Part shown: piece after piece, positions 26,432-35,976 of the stretch
Layout: each line of letters begins with the position of its first letter
Position numbering within the stretch: the stretch's first letter is position 1
Assembly: GCA_031272005.1 (NCBI GenBank)
Contig: JAISUQ010000091.1
Location: 1-38,579, forward strand
Length of the DNA: 38,579 bases
Direction: 5' to 3'
DNA from: Coriobacteriales bacterium
GTDB taxonomy: Bacteria > Actinomycetota > Coriobacteriia > Coriobacteriales > UBA8131
Made by a program: the position numbers and the translations under genes
The notes under the pieces: generated by a model
Databases searched by the model: none
Seen by the model: only the letters and a program-made list of their open reading frames with translations
Told to the model about the DNA's origin: nothing

Positions 26432-27589
26432 ATGATCTATTTCGACAACGCGGCGACAACGCTGGCCAAACCACCTGGAGTGCTGACGGCTGTGCAGCAG
26501 GCCCTGGGCAGTTTTGGCGCTGCCGGACGGGGTGCGCATACGGCATCTCTGGCAGCCGGGCGGGCGATATATAAGGCTCGGGAGCGGGTGGCCTGGCTGT
26601 TGGGGGCCCCCAGTCCCCAGCGGGTGGCTTTTTGCGCCAATGCCACCGAGGCGCTGAATATCGTGCTCAGCTCACTGGCGCGGCCGGGCAGTCATGCTCT
26701 GACCACCGCAGCTGCGCATAACTCCATTCTGCGGCCACTTTATCGGCAGGCTGAGCGAGGCGCCCGGATGTCGATTCTGCCGGTGGCAGCGGACGGCTCG
26801 ATAGACTACGCAGCCTTTGCCGATTTGTTTGAAGCTGATACCAACCTGGCGGTGGTGACGCATAATTCCAATGTCACCGGTGATGTTTACGACATCGCCC
26901 GGATGGCCGAAATCTGTCATGCCCATGGTGCACTGCTGGCTGTGGACGCCGCCCAGACTGCCGGCATATTGCCTCTGGATATGGCGGAGATGGGCATCGA
27001 CATCCTGGTCTTTACCGGGCACAAGGGGTTGTATGGCATTCAGGGCACCGGGGGCCTGTGCCTGGCTGAAGGGGTGGAACTGGAGCCATTGGTGGTTGGC
27101 GGCTCGGGCCTGCACAGCTTTGATCATCAGCATCCCACGCTGATGCCGGAGCGGCTGGAGGCCGGAACAGCCAACGCCCATGGGTTGGCGGCGCTGGCTG
27201 CCGGCTGCGACTACCTGATTGAAGTTGGCGTGGCCGAGGTGCGCAGTCAGTCCCTGGTATTGGCCCGCCACTTCGAGGCCGGGGCCCGGCGCATCCCGGG
27301 AGTGCGAATATACGGCGGCCAGGCTGATGTACAGCGCAGTCCGATCGTGGCCCTGAATGTCGGCTCGGAGGACTCAGCCGCCATCAGCGACCGCCTGGAT
27401 ATGGAGTACGGCATCTGCACCCGACCCGGCGTGCACTGCGCGCCGCTGATGCACGAGGCTTTGGGCACAGCTGAGCAGGGAGCAGTGCGCTTCAGCTTCT
27501 CGCATCTCAATACTGTAGCGGAAGTAGACAAGGCACTTGCGGCTCTGGAGCAGGTCAGCCAGACGAGGAAGAGATCCAGATGCAGCTGA
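26432..27589 (+). CDS. Aminotransferase class V: cysteine desulfurase / selenocysteine lyase-like (selenium-cluster type)
   Basis: MIYFDNAATTLAKPPGV, FCANATEALN, VDAAQTAGILPLDM, FTGHKGLYGIQGTGGL, GICTRPGVHCAPLMHEALGT. Confidence 0.88.
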   Translation: MIYFDNAATTLAKPPGVLTAVQQALGSFGAAGRGAHTASLAAGRAIYKARERVAWLLGAPSPQRVAFCANATEALNIVLSSLARPGSHALTTAAAHNSILRPLYRQAERGARMSILPVAADGSIDYAAFADLFEADTNLAVVTHNSNVTGDVYDIARMAEICHAHGALLAVDAAQTAGILPLDMAEMGIDILVFTGHKGLYGIQGTGGLCLAEGVELEPLVVGGSGLHSFDHQHPTLMPERLEAGTANAHGLAALAAGCDYLIEVGVAEVRSQSLVLARHFEAGARRIPGVRIYGGQADVQRSPIVALNVGSEDSAAISDRLDMEYGICTRPGVHCAPLMHEALGTAEQGAVRFSFSHLNTVAEVDKALAALEQVSQTRKRSRCS

Positions 27590-27804
27590 TTGTGACCTTT
27601 GCCTCCACCGCTGCCGCCATGGCCATGGAAGCATACTGCCGCAGCGCCGGTGTGCCCGGACGCATCATCCCGGTGCCGACGCAGATCTCGGCCGGCTGCG
27701 GCCTGGCCTGGAGTGCTCCTTTGGATAGCAAGCTCGTAATCGAGCAAGCGTTGCTGGACTGCCAGCTGGCAGCGGTTGGCCTGCACGAATTGGAACTGCC
27801 ATGA
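27580..27804 (+). CDS. DUF3343 protein (putative Se/S carrier-like)
   Basis: MQLIVTFASTAAAMAMEAYCRSAGVPGRIIPVPTQISAGCGLAW; overlaps neighbours at both ends. Confidence 0.75.
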   Translation: MQLIVTFASTAAAMAMEAYCRSAGVPGRIIPVPTQISAGCGLAWSAPLDSKLVIEQALLDCQLAAVGLHELELP

Positions 27805-28808
27805 AGCCCCATACCGCACCTGGCCAGTTGGGCCAGATTGGTTTATCGGCCGCAGTGCAGCCAGCGGCTTCGGAGGCCGCACCGCAGCTTGGGCGGCCAG
27901 CCGCGCCAGCTTCGCCAATCGCGCCAATCGCGCCAACCGCGCCAACCGCGACTGGCCAATATCGCATCGGAATCGACATCGGCTCCACCGTCGCCAAGGC
28001 GGCAGTTCTCGATGCAACCGGCGAGCTTATCCACACCTTATCGCTGCCCACCGGCTACAGCAGCGTAGATGCGGCTGAACGCCTGGCCGCTGCCCTGGCG
28101 GCGGACGGCTTTGCGGTCGGCGAATTGCCGGTGCTGGCTACCGGATATGGTCGCATCTCCGTGCCCTGGGCCAGTGCCGTGGCTACCGAGATCACCTGTC
28201 ATGGGCGCGGCGCGGCCTGGCTGTTTGGCCCGGACGGTGTGGTGCTCGACATCGGCGGGCAGGACACCAAGGTCATCTGTCTGGCTGCGGGCAAGGTGCG
28301 CCGCTTCCTGATGAACGACAAGTGCTCTGCGGGCACCGGGCGGTTTCTGGACATCATGGCCGATCGTCTGGGCCTGAGCCCGGATGGGCTGGCGGAGCTG
28401 GCCGCCACAGGTCGGCCTGCCGCCATCTCCTCGATGTGCACGGTCTTTGCCGAGTCTGAAGTGATTTCGCTGATTGGCCAGGGCACGCCGCGCGCTGATA
28501 TCGCCTGTGGCCTGGTGGAGTCGGTGGTTACCAAGGTGGCTTCGCTGGCGGCGCAGATGCCGGGGGATGTCTATTACCTCACCGGAGGCTTATGCGAGAA
28601 CAGCTATATGCTACAGCGTCTATCGGTGCAGTTGGGTACAGAAGTGCAGTCTGTGCCACTGGCACGTTATGCCGGTGCCATCGGCGCAGCTTTACTTATT
28701 GATACCGGTCAAATAACAGATAATGCCGAATTGGGAGCAGATCAGCTGGTAGCGGGTCAGAAAGCGCATCAGCGGTCGAACGCAGAGAAAGCAGGAGGTT
28801 CATGGTAA
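27801..28808 (+). CDS. Acyl-CoA dehydratase activase-type ATPase (HgdC/BcrA/BadF family)
   Basis: YRIGIDIGSTVAKAAVLDATGE, DIGGQDTKVICL, FLMNDKCSAGTGRFLDIMADRLG; Ala/Pro-rich N-terminal extension. Confidence 0.88.
   Translation: MKPHTAPGQLGQIGLSAAVQPAASEAAPQLGRPAAPASPIAPIAPTAPTATGQYRIGIDIGSTVAKAAVLDATGELIHTLSLPTGYSSVDAAERLAAALAADGFAVGELPVLATGYGRISVPWASAVATEITCHGRGAAWLFGPDGVVLDIGGQDTKVICLAAGKVRRFLMNDKCSAGTGRFLDIMADRLGLSPDGLAELAATGRPAAISSMCTVFAESEVISLIGQGTPRADIACGLVESVVTKVASLAAQMPGDVYYLTGGLCENSYMLQRLSVQLGTEVQSVPLARYAGAIGAALLIDTGQITDNAELGADQLVAGQKAHQRSNAEKAGGSW
27912..27950 (+). repeat. 9-bp in-frame tandem repeat in activase N-terminus
   Basis: TCGCCAATC GCGCCAATC GCGCCAACC GCGCCAACC GCG. Confidence 0.9.
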
Positions 28809-30010
28809 CGCAAACAACAGTCAGCAGTCCAAAAGCGGCAACAGCGGCATCGGCGGCAACAGCCCTGCCCGATCATTTCGAGGCCTTTGCCGACGCCCGC
28901 AAGCTGAGTTTCATCAAGGCCAAGGAGTTCAAGGAGTCCGGCGGGCGCCTGGCTGGCTACCTCTGCTCCTTCGCACCCCTGGAGGCCCTGGACGCCGGCG
29001 GTCTGGCGGCGGTGGGGCTGTGTGGCACCAGCAACGAGACGGTCCCCGACGCCGAGACCGTACTGCCCAAGAACCTCTGCCCGCTGATCAAGAGCACCTA
29101 CGGCTTCGCCCTGACTCAGAAGTGCCCCTTTACCTACTTCTCCGACATCATCATCGGTGAGACCACCTGCGACGGCAAGAAGAAGATGTACGAGTTGCTG
29201 GCCGACCTCAAGCCGGTTTACGTGCTGCAACTGCCCCAGGGACAGCAGCGGCCTTACGCTGCCGAAATCTGGAAGAAGGAGCTGGAGCTGTTCATCGCCG
29301 AAATCGAGCAACGCTTTGCCGTGCAGATCGACGATGCCGCACTGCGCCAGGCGGCAACCCGGCGCAACCGCCTGCGCCAGGCCCTGGTTGAGCTGTATGC
29401 CCTGCAGCAGGCCACACCGCCGATGATGTCGGGCGTGGAGATCATGACAACCATCCTCCAGGGCGCCTTCAGCTTCGATATCGAAGAATATACGGAGAAG
29501 CTGCAGGCTCTGGTGGCGGAGAAACGCGCCGCCTACGCCGCCGGCCAGCGCCCTGTAGCGGCCAGCGCCAGGCGGATTCTGCTGACGGGCTGCCCCTCCG
29601 GCGGCCTGGTGCAGAAGGTCGGCATGGCCATTGAGGAGAACGGCGGCGTGATAGTCTGCCTGGATGACTGCATGGGTGAGCGCACCAACAGATTGATGGT
29701 CGACGACCAGGCTGAGGACATCTGTCAGGCCATCTCCGACCGCTACCTGGAAATCCACTGCGCGGTGATGTCGCCCAACGCCACCCGACAGGATAATCTG
29801 CTGGAGTTGATCAAGCGCTACCAGGTGGACGGCGTGATTGAGCTGGTGCTGCAGGCCTGCCACCCCTTCAATATCGAGTCCGCGCACATCTCCACATTGC
29901 TGGAGCAGCATGACATACCTTACATGAAGCTGGAGACCGATTATTCGCCCAGCGACAGCGGCCAGCTGCAGACCCGTATCGCAGCGTTTATCGAGACCCT
30001 GGCCCAGTAG
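28802..30010 (+). CDS. 2-hydroxyacyl-CoA dehydratase subunit D/HgdB family; likely double-cubane-cluster-type anaerobic reductase
   Basis: GYLCSFAPLEALDAGG, NLCPLIKSTYGF, GETTCDGKKKMYE, LTGCPSGG, ELVLQACHPFNIES; paired with activase; GGAGG RBS. Confidence 0.85.
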   Translation: MVTQTTVSSPKAATAASAATALPDHFEAFADARKLSFIKAKEFKESGGRLAGYLCSFAPLEALDAGGLAAVGLCGTSNETVPDAETVLPKNLCPLIKSTYGFALTQKCPFTYFSDIIIGETTCDGKKKMYELLADLKPVYVLQLPQGQQRPYAAEIWKKELELFIAEIEQRFAVQIDDAALRQAATRRNRLRQALVELYALQQATPPMMSGVEIMTTILQGAFSFDIEEYTEKLQALVAEKRAAYAAGQRPVAASARRILLTGCPSGGLVQKVGMAIEENGGVIVCLDDCMGERTNRLMVDDQAEDICQAISDRYLEIHCAVMSPNATRQDNLLELIKRYQVDGVIELVLQACHPFNIESAHISTLLEQHDIPYMKLETDYSPSDSGQLQTRIAAFIETLAQ

Positions 30011-30099
30011 CTGTCGCCAGACGGCAATGATAAGCCGACGGCAATGGAAGGCCGCGGGAAGGAAGCAGAAAGCGACAGCAAGCGACAGGAGGAAAGACG

Positions 30100-30813
30100 A
30101 TGGAGAGAATTGATGCAGTTGGCCTGGCTTGTCCCAAGCCGGTGATGCTGGCCAAGGCGGCCATCGACGCCGGGGCTGGGGAGTTGGAAGTGGCGGTGGA
30201 TAACCAGACCGCGACCGAGAATTTGAGCAACCTGGCCCGACGCCTGGGCTACACCGCTGAGGTGACAGAGCCGGAGCCGGAGCGGTTCTTGGTGACGTTG
30301 GCGCGCAATGGTGAGGCTGCCGGCGCAGCAGCGCCCGCCGCCACCGCCATCGCCGCCGAACCCGCGCCCACCGCCGCCGCCGCCCCTACCGCCGCACCCA
30401 CCACCGCCGCCGCCCCTACCGCCGCGCCCACCACCGCGCCCGCGCCCGGGCTTGCGCAGGTGCAACCTGGCCTCGGCAGCCACGTGGTGTTCGTCGGCAA
30501 GCGCTGCGTCGGCGCCGGGGATGAGCAGCTGGGCTACAACCTGCTGAAGATGGCCATCTATGTGCTGGCGGCCGCCGACGAGGCGCCGGCGGCGCTGCTG
30601 TTCATGAACGACGGCGTCAAGCTGCCCGCCGGCGACGACGAAGATGTCCTCAACGACCTGCGCAAACTGGTGGAGCGGGGCAGCGAGGTGCTGGTCTGCG
30701 GCACCTGCCTGAACCACTACGGCCTGGCCGAGGGCCTCAAGGTCGGCACAGTCAGTAATATGTACGACATCCTGGGGCGGATGCAGCAAGCCTCCCAGAC
30801 CATCACGCTTTAG
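30100..30813 (+). CDS. yedF: YedF: TusA-like domain + DsrE-like domain, selenium metabolism sulfurtransferase-like protein
   Basis: IDAVGLACPKPVMLAKAAID (TusA CPxP) and C-terminal GYNLLKMAIYVLAAADEAPAALLFMNDGVKL...LVCGTCLNHYGLAEGLKVGTVSNMYDI. Confidence 0.88.
   Translation: MERIDAVGLACPKPVMLAKAAIDAGAGELEVAVDNQTATENLSNLARRLGYTAEVTEPEPERFLVTLARNGEAAGAAAPAATAIAAEPAPTAAAAPTAAPTTAAAPTAAPTTAPAPGLAQVQPGLGSHVVFVGKRCVGAGDEQLGYNLLKMAIYVLAAADEAPAALLFMNDGVKLPAGDDEDVLNDLRKLVERGSEVLVCGTCLNHYGLAEGLKVGTVSNMYDILGRMQQASQTITL
30370..30433 (+). repeat. About 30-bp in-frame tandem duplication in YedF linker
   Basis: ACCGCCGCCGCCCCTACCGCCGC(A/G)CCCACC x2, encoding TAAAPTAAPT repeats. Confidence 0.75.
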
Positions 30814-30824
30814 AAAGGCAGGAG

Positions 30825-31937
30825 ATGAGCAGAGAAGAGCGGCTGCGGCTGACAGCCCATACTTCCAAGGGTGGTTGAGCCGCCAAGTGGGCTCCGGGCG
30901 AGCTTATGGCCATATTAGCAAGCATTGCTCCGCAGCCTGAGGCTGGAAAAACGCCCCCGCAATCGGCCATGTGCCCCGACCCTAATCTGCTGTTGGGCTA
31001 CGACACCAGCGACGACGCCGCCGTCTACCGGCTCAGCGACGAGCTGGCCGCCGTGCTGACAGTGGACTTCTTCACGCCGATGGTCGACGATCCCTACATC
31101 TTCGGACGCATCGCCGCCGCCAATGCCTTAAGCGACATCTACGCCATGGGCGCCCGGCCGGTGGCTGCCCTCAATCTGCTGGCTTTTCCGCCGGCGCTGG
31201 GGGCAGCGGCGGCAGCCGATGTGTTGCGCGGCGGGCGCGACGCCGTAGCCCAGGCCGGTGCCAGCGTAGCCGGCGGGCACACCATCGAGGACGACGAACC
31301 CAAGTACGGGCTGGCAGTGATGGGCCTGGTGCATCCGGAGCGCATCATGCTCAACTCCGGCGCCCAGGCCGGTGACGTGCTCTACTACACCAAACCTCTG
31401 GGTATCGGCATCATCATGGCGGCGCTCAAGGCCGGGTTGCAGGATGAGCAGGGTGCCGCCGCCGTGCTGGAGGCGATGATGACGCTCAATGACCACGCCG
31501 CCACGGCGATGCTGGCCGCCGGAGCCCACGCTGCCACCGACGTCACCGGCTTCGGCCTGGTGGGGCACCTGCATGAGTTGCTGGCCGCCAGCGGTCAGGC
31601 CGCCATTCTCCACAGCAGCGCTCTGCCGACCTTCGATGGCGTGCTGGAGTGCTCGGCAGCCTTCTGCCGCCCGGGCAAGAGCTTCGAGATCATCAACTGG
31701 GCTGAGCCCTTCCTGACGCGGGCCATCGCCGACGATGACTGCTATGAGAACCTGCTGGGAGTCATCTGCGATCCCCAGACCAGCGGCGGGCTGCTGGTGG
31801 CCTTGGCGCCGCAACAGCAGCAGCTGTTCGTCAGGACCTTTGCGGAGCTGGCAGGTTATCAGCCCTGGAAGATTGGCGAGGTCATCTCCGGACAGCCAGG
31901 TCAGATAATCCTGGCGCAGCAGGCCGGGGAGCAGTGA
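30825..31937 (+). CDS. selD: Selenide, water dikinase; selenoprotein with Sec at UGA 30876-30878
   Basis: In-frame upstream extension MSREERLRLTAHTSKGG-U-AAKWAPGELMAILASIAPQ...; the SelD active-site Cys/Sec motif (LTxxxxxGGC/UxAKxxPxxL); ORF track starts late at 30906. Confidence 0.9.
30889..30905 (+). promoter_or_regulatory. SECIS-like hairpin downstream of selD UGA
   Basis: GGGCTC-CGGGC-GAGCTT (4 W-C plus 2 G.U pairs), about 12 nt after the UGA. Confidence 0.5.
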
Positions 31938-32031
31938 GAGCAGGCCTGTGCGGCGTGCCTCTGCGGGTACTGAATGCAAGCATCAACAGGTACACAGCAG
32001 TAATGCTACTGCAGGACGGGGAGAGAAACGG

Positions 32032-33609
32032 ATGTCTGAACAACAGGAATTGCTGAGAATGATACCCTCGGTCGACCGCGTCTTAGGCGAGCTGTTTGCC
32101 ATAGCTCCCAAGGTCACGGCCTTCTTGCCGCATGACCCGCTGGCGGATCTGGTGCGCTCCAGGACCGATGCCGTGCGCGAGTGGCTGTGCAGCGGCCAGT
32201 CGCCAACGCATCTGGACGAGCCGCAGATTATGGAGATGATCGTCGAGCAGGTCTGTGCCGCGTCACACCTCTCTCTGCGCCCGGTGGTCAACGCCACCGG
32301 CGTCATCCTGCACACCAACCTCGGGCGCAGCTGCCTGGCCGAGCGGGCGGTGGAGGCAATCAGCCAGGTGGCCCGGAACTACTCCACATTGGAGTATGAT
32401 ACCGCCAGTTGCCAGCGCGGCTCGCGGCAGTCGCATTGTGCCCGGATGCTCAGTGCGCTGACCGGCGCCGAGGATGCCATGGTGGTCAACAACAACAACG
32501 CCGCCGCCGTGATGCTGGTGCTGGCAGAGTTCGCCGGCTACCAGGCGGGCTGCGGCGAAGTGATCATCTCCCGGGGCGAGCTGGTGGAGATTGGCGGCTC
32601 CTTCAGGATTCCCGACATCATCGCTCAGACCGGCGCCCGGATGGTGGAGGTGGGCACCACCAACAAGACCCACCTGGCTGATTACCAGCGGGCCTTGAGC
32701 AGCCGCACGGCGCTGATAGCCAAGGTCCATCCCTCCAACTTCCACATCGTTGGCTTTACCGAGTCGGTTGGCATCGCCGAGCTGGCTGCCCTGCGCGACG
32801 ACTTCGCCCAAGAGTCGCCAGCGGACAGCGCTAACGGCGATGCCGCCGCGGTCCTGCTCTACGAGGATCAGGGTGCTGGGCAGTTGTTCGAGCTGCCCAT
32901 CAAGGGGGCGCACAGCGAGCCGATAGTCTCCCGTTCCATCGCCCAGGGCGCCGATTTGGTGAGCTTCTCCGCCGACAAGCTGCTGGGCGGCCCACAGGCC
33001 GGCATCATCGTCGGTCGGCGCGAGCTGCTCAGTCGCCTGAAGGCCAATCCGCTGGCCCGCGTGCTGCGCCCGGATAAGCTGACCCTGGCGGCGCTGGAGG
33101 CAACCCTTTGCATCTGCCTGGATGAGAAGGCTGCCTTTGCCGAGATACCGACCTTGCGGATGCTGACCATGGATCAGGACACCCTGAGCCAGCGGGCCGA
33201 GGAACTCAGCGAGCTGTTGGCGGTAGTACTGCCCGAGGGGTGCTGCACTTTCTCAGTGGAGGATTCCCTGGCGATGGTCGGCGGCGGCTCATTGCCAGTA
33301 TGCGAGCTACCTAGCAAAGCCGTTGCTGTGCAACCAGCAACCGGCAATCTTCAGGCTCTGGAGGCTCACCTGGCCGCTCGGCCGGCGATGCCGATCATCG
33401 CCCGTAAGAGCAATGACTATCTGCTGTTCGATGTGCGCACGCTGCGCAGCCAGGATGAGCTGTCCGAAATCGCCATGGGCCTCAAGGAATACTTTGCCGG
33501 CCTGGGGCTGGAGAAGACCGAGCCGCCGCGAGCCCGGAAGCGCTTGAAGCCCCGGGCCCAACGACAGGCGGCCCAACAACAGGCGGCCCAACAGCAGGCG
33601 GCCCGATGA
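32032..33609 (+). CDS. selA: L-seryl-tRNA(Sec) selenium transferase
   Basis: [76 protein letters not shown] 32032 after GGGGAGAGAAACGG. Confidence 0.95.
   Translation: MSEQQELLRMIPSVDRVLGELFAIAPKVTAFLPHDPLADLVRSRTDAVREWLCSGQSPTHLDEPQIMEMIVEQVCAASHLSLRPVVNATGVILHTNLGRSCLAERAVEAISQVARNYSTLEYDTASCQRGSRQSHCARMLSALTGAEDAMVVNNNNAAAVMLVLAEFAGYQAGCGEVIISRGELVEIGGSFRIPDIIAQTGARMVEVGTTNKTHLADYQRALSSRTALIAKVHPSNFHIVGFTESVGIAELAALRDDFAQESPADSANGDAAAVLLYEDQGAGQLFELPIKGAHSEPIVSRSIAQGADLVSFSADKLLGGPQAGIIVGRRELLSRLKANPLARVLRPDKLTLAALEATLCICLDEKAAFAEIPTLRMLTMDQDTLSQRAEELSELLAVVLPEGCCTFSVEDSLAMVGGGSLPVCELPSKAVAVQPATGNLQALEAHLAARPAMPIIARKSNDYLLFDVRTLRSQDELSEIAMGLKEYFAGLGLEKTEPPRARKRLKPRAQRQAAQQQAAQQQAAR
33565..33609 (+). 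repeat. 15-bp x3 tandem repeat spanning the selA stop/selB start
   Basis: CAGGCGGCCCAACAA / CAGGCGGCCCAACAG / CAGGCGGCCCGATGA. Confidence 0.95.
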
Positions 33610-35765
33610 GCGCCGCTGCCGAGTCGCTGACTGCGGCTGGCGCATCTGCAGCGGCTGATGGTTTGGAGCCTCCAGGCTCGCCCAAGCCGGCTGGCAGGCT
33701 CGAGGTCGCCGCCGCGCCGCAGACATCTGGCGCGCCCGGGGCGCCCGAGGCGCCTGCCGCGCCGCAGACATCTGGCGCTGCTGGGGCCGCTGGGGCGCCG
33801 GACCAGGCACTTCTCCCAACCCTGATCCTCGGTACTGCCGGGCATATCGACCACGGGAAGTCGGCATTGGTCAAGGCGCTGACCGGTACCGACCCCGACC
33901 GCCTGGCCGAGGAGAAGCGCCGCGGCATCACCATCGAGCTGGGGTTTGCCCAACTGACGCTGCCCAGCGGTGCGACCATGGGGATAGTCGATGTGCCCGG
34001 CCATGAGCGCTTCGTGCGCCAGATGATGGCCGGGGCCAGCGGCGTGGATGTGGCGCTGCTGGTGGTGGCCGCCGACGATGGCGTCATGCCCCAGACCCGC
34101 GAGCACCTGACCGTGCTGGAGATGCTCGACGTCCAGCGCTTGGTGGTGGCCCTGACCAAGATGGACAAGGTTGATGCCGAATGGGCGGAGCTGGTGCAGG
34201 CTGAGCTGGAGGACTTCCTGCAGCATTCGGCCTATGCCGGAGCGCCGGTTGTGCCGGTCTCGGCGGTCACCGGCCAGGGCCTGGACGCCCTGCTGGCGGC
34301 TATCGAGCGCACAGCCGATGCCACCGTGGCACATGATGAAGCTGCCGCAGCGCGGTTGGCTGTGGATCGGGCCTTCACCATCAAGGGCGCCGGCACCGTG
34401 ATTACCGGCACGCTGTGGACGGGCCAGATTGCCGAGGGTCAGATGCTGGAGATCATTCCCGGAGTCAGGCAGGTGCGCGCCCGCAGCGTGCAAAGCCATG
34501 GTGTGCCGGTGGCGTTGGCCCATGCCGGTTCGCGGGTGGCGCTGAATCTGGCTGGCGTCAAACCCAGCGAGGTGGCGCCGGGTTGCTTTGTGGCCGCACC
34601 CGGATTGCTCACTCCCAGCGATCGTCTGGATGTGCGCGTCCGCCATCTGGGAGCCCGCCTGCTGAAAAGCGGTGCCCGGGTGCGCATCGCCCACGGTACG
34701 CGGGAGGTCCTGGCGCGGCTGCTGTTGATGACAGGTGAAGCCGCCGATGGCCCTGGCGAGCAGCTGCAACCCGGCGAGATAGCCCTGGCCCAGCTGCGCC
34801 TGGATGAGCCTCTGGCGCCGTTGCCCTTCGACCGCTTCGTGATGCGCTCCTACTCCCCGGTGACGGTCATCGGTGGCGGCCTGGTGCTGGCCGTGCACCC
34901 CAGGCGGCGCACTACCCTTAAAGACGCCGAGCGGCAACTGCTGGAGGCCCTGGAACAACATGAATATAAGATAGCAATAGAAAAAGCTATTGAATTGGCG
35001 GCAGTACCGGTCTCCCTGGCCAGCCTCAGTGCTCAGACCGGGTTGGAGCCGGCGCTGATAGCCGCCATTCTGCCCCAGGTGAAGCTGCAGGAATTGCCCA
35101 GCGCTCCTCTCGACTGCCCGAAGCATTATGCTCCCGAGCCATTGCAACGCTCCCTGCTGGCCAACCTGGAGACCTGCCTGTTGAACTTCCACAGCGCCAA
35201 CCCGCAACTCACAGGTCTCAGCCTGGCAGCGTTGGCGGCGGCATTCAAGCCCGGGGCGACTGGGGCGACTGTGGGCAGATTGGATGAGCAGGCCTTCAAA
35301 GCCCTGGTGAATGCGGCTCTGGCCGCCGGCTTTGCCGTCTATCACGCAGGGGAGATCAGCCATGGTCGCTTTGGAGCCGGAGCCCGGCAATTGGTGCAGC
35401 AGGCCGCCGAGGCTTTGGGCCAGCTGTTGGCCCAGGCCGGCCCGACTCCACCAGCTGTCGAGCAGCTGCCGGCTCTGCTCGGCCTGGACAAGACGCTGAC
35501 CCACAAGGCGCTGGGACAGCTGGAGGCCGCCGGCTCAGTCGAACGGCTCCCCGGAGGTTTTGTCTTCGATGCTGCGGCCTATGCCAGCCTGCGCGACAGC
35601 GCCCTGGACTACCTGGGCAGTCACGGCCCCGCCACAGCGGCCGCGCTGCGCGAGGCCATGGGCGTCAGCCGTAAATACGCCATCCCTCTGCTGGAGCACT
35701 TCGACGCCCAGAACCTGACCAAACGCCAGGGCGACCTGCGCACCCGCGGCAGCCGCAGCCGGTGA
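33606..35765 (+). CDS. selB: Selenocysteine-specific elongation factor SelB with Ala/Pro-rich N-terminal extension
   Basis: [69 protein letters not shown]-terminal winged helices; ATGA overlap with selA. Confidence 0.95.
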   Translation: MSAAAESLTAAGASAAADGLEPPGSPKPAGRLEVAAAPQTSGAPGAPEAPAAPQTSGAAGAAGAPDQALLPTLILGTAGHIDHGKSALVKALTGTDPDRLAEEKRRGITIELGFAQLTLPSGATMGIVDVPGHERFVRQMMAGASGVDVALLVVAADDGVMPQTREHLTVLEMLDVQRLVVALTKMDKVDAEWAELVQAELEDFLQHSAYAGAPVVPVSAVTGQGLDALLAAIERTADATVAHDEAAAARLAVDRAFTIKGAGTVITGTLWTGQIAEGQMLEIIPGVRQVRARSVQSHGVPVALAHAGSRVALNLAGVKPSEVAPGCFVAAPGLLTPSDRLDVRVRHLGARLLKSGARVRIAHGTREVLARLLLMTGEAADGPGEQLQPGEIALAQLRLDEPLAPLPFDRFVMRSYSPVTVIGGGLVLAVHPRRRTTLKDAERQLLEALEQHEYKIAIEKAIELAAVPVSLASLSAQTGLEPALIAAILPQVKLQELPSAPLDCPKHYAPEPLQRSLLANLETCLLNFHSANPQLTGLSLAALAAAFKPGATGATVGRLDEQAFKALVNAALAAGFAVYHAGEISHGRFGAGARQLVQQAAEALGQLLAQAGPTPPAVEQLPALLGLDKTLTHKALGQLEAAGSVERLPGGFVFDAAAYASLRDSALDYLGSHGPATAAALREAMGVSRKYAIPLLEHFDAQNLTKRQGDLRTRGSRSR
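33711..33778 (+). repeat. 45-bp-period direct repeat in selB 5' coding region
   Basis: GCCGCGCCGCAGACATCTGGCGC at 33711-33733 and 33756-33778, encoding AAPQTSGA twice. Confidence 0.9.
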
Positions 35766-35792
35766 CGAAGGCAGGGGAGCGCAGATAGAAAA

Positions 35793-35828
35793 CGACCCCG
35801 CTCAGGCTTGCGGGGTCGATTCTTGTTG
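35793..35828 (+). terminator. Intrinsic terminator of the selenium operon
   Basis: CGACCCCGC-TCAGGCTT-GCGGGGTCG followed by ATTCTTGTT. Confidence 0.8.
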
Positions 35829-35879
35829 CCGAGTCTGATGCAAGGGGCTGTATGCTCAGGCGTTGGGACGGGAAGGGGG

Positions 35880-35976
35880 GAAGTCGGGTTGAATGGCAGG
35901 GGGAAGAAAGGATAGTGGGTGATTCACAAGGAGGAAGAACTTACCCAGGGGACACGCTGCCTTTCAGCCCGACTTC
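35880..35976. repeat. Long-range inverted repeat in noncoding DNA
   Basis: GAAGTCGGGTTGAA (35880-35893) vs TTCAGCCCGACTTC (35963-35976), 13/14 W-C plus one G.U. Confidence 0.7.

Noticed and set aside
27912-27950. Short direct repeats considered as a CRISPR array
   Set aside because: 9-bp contiguous in-frame codon repeats without spacers; no cas genes and no repeat-spacer pattern anywhere in the window.
33417-35504. 695-aa minus-strand ORF opposite selA/selB
   Set aside because: Shadow ORF; Gln/His/Gly-rich translation with no domain, while selB on the plus strand is clear.
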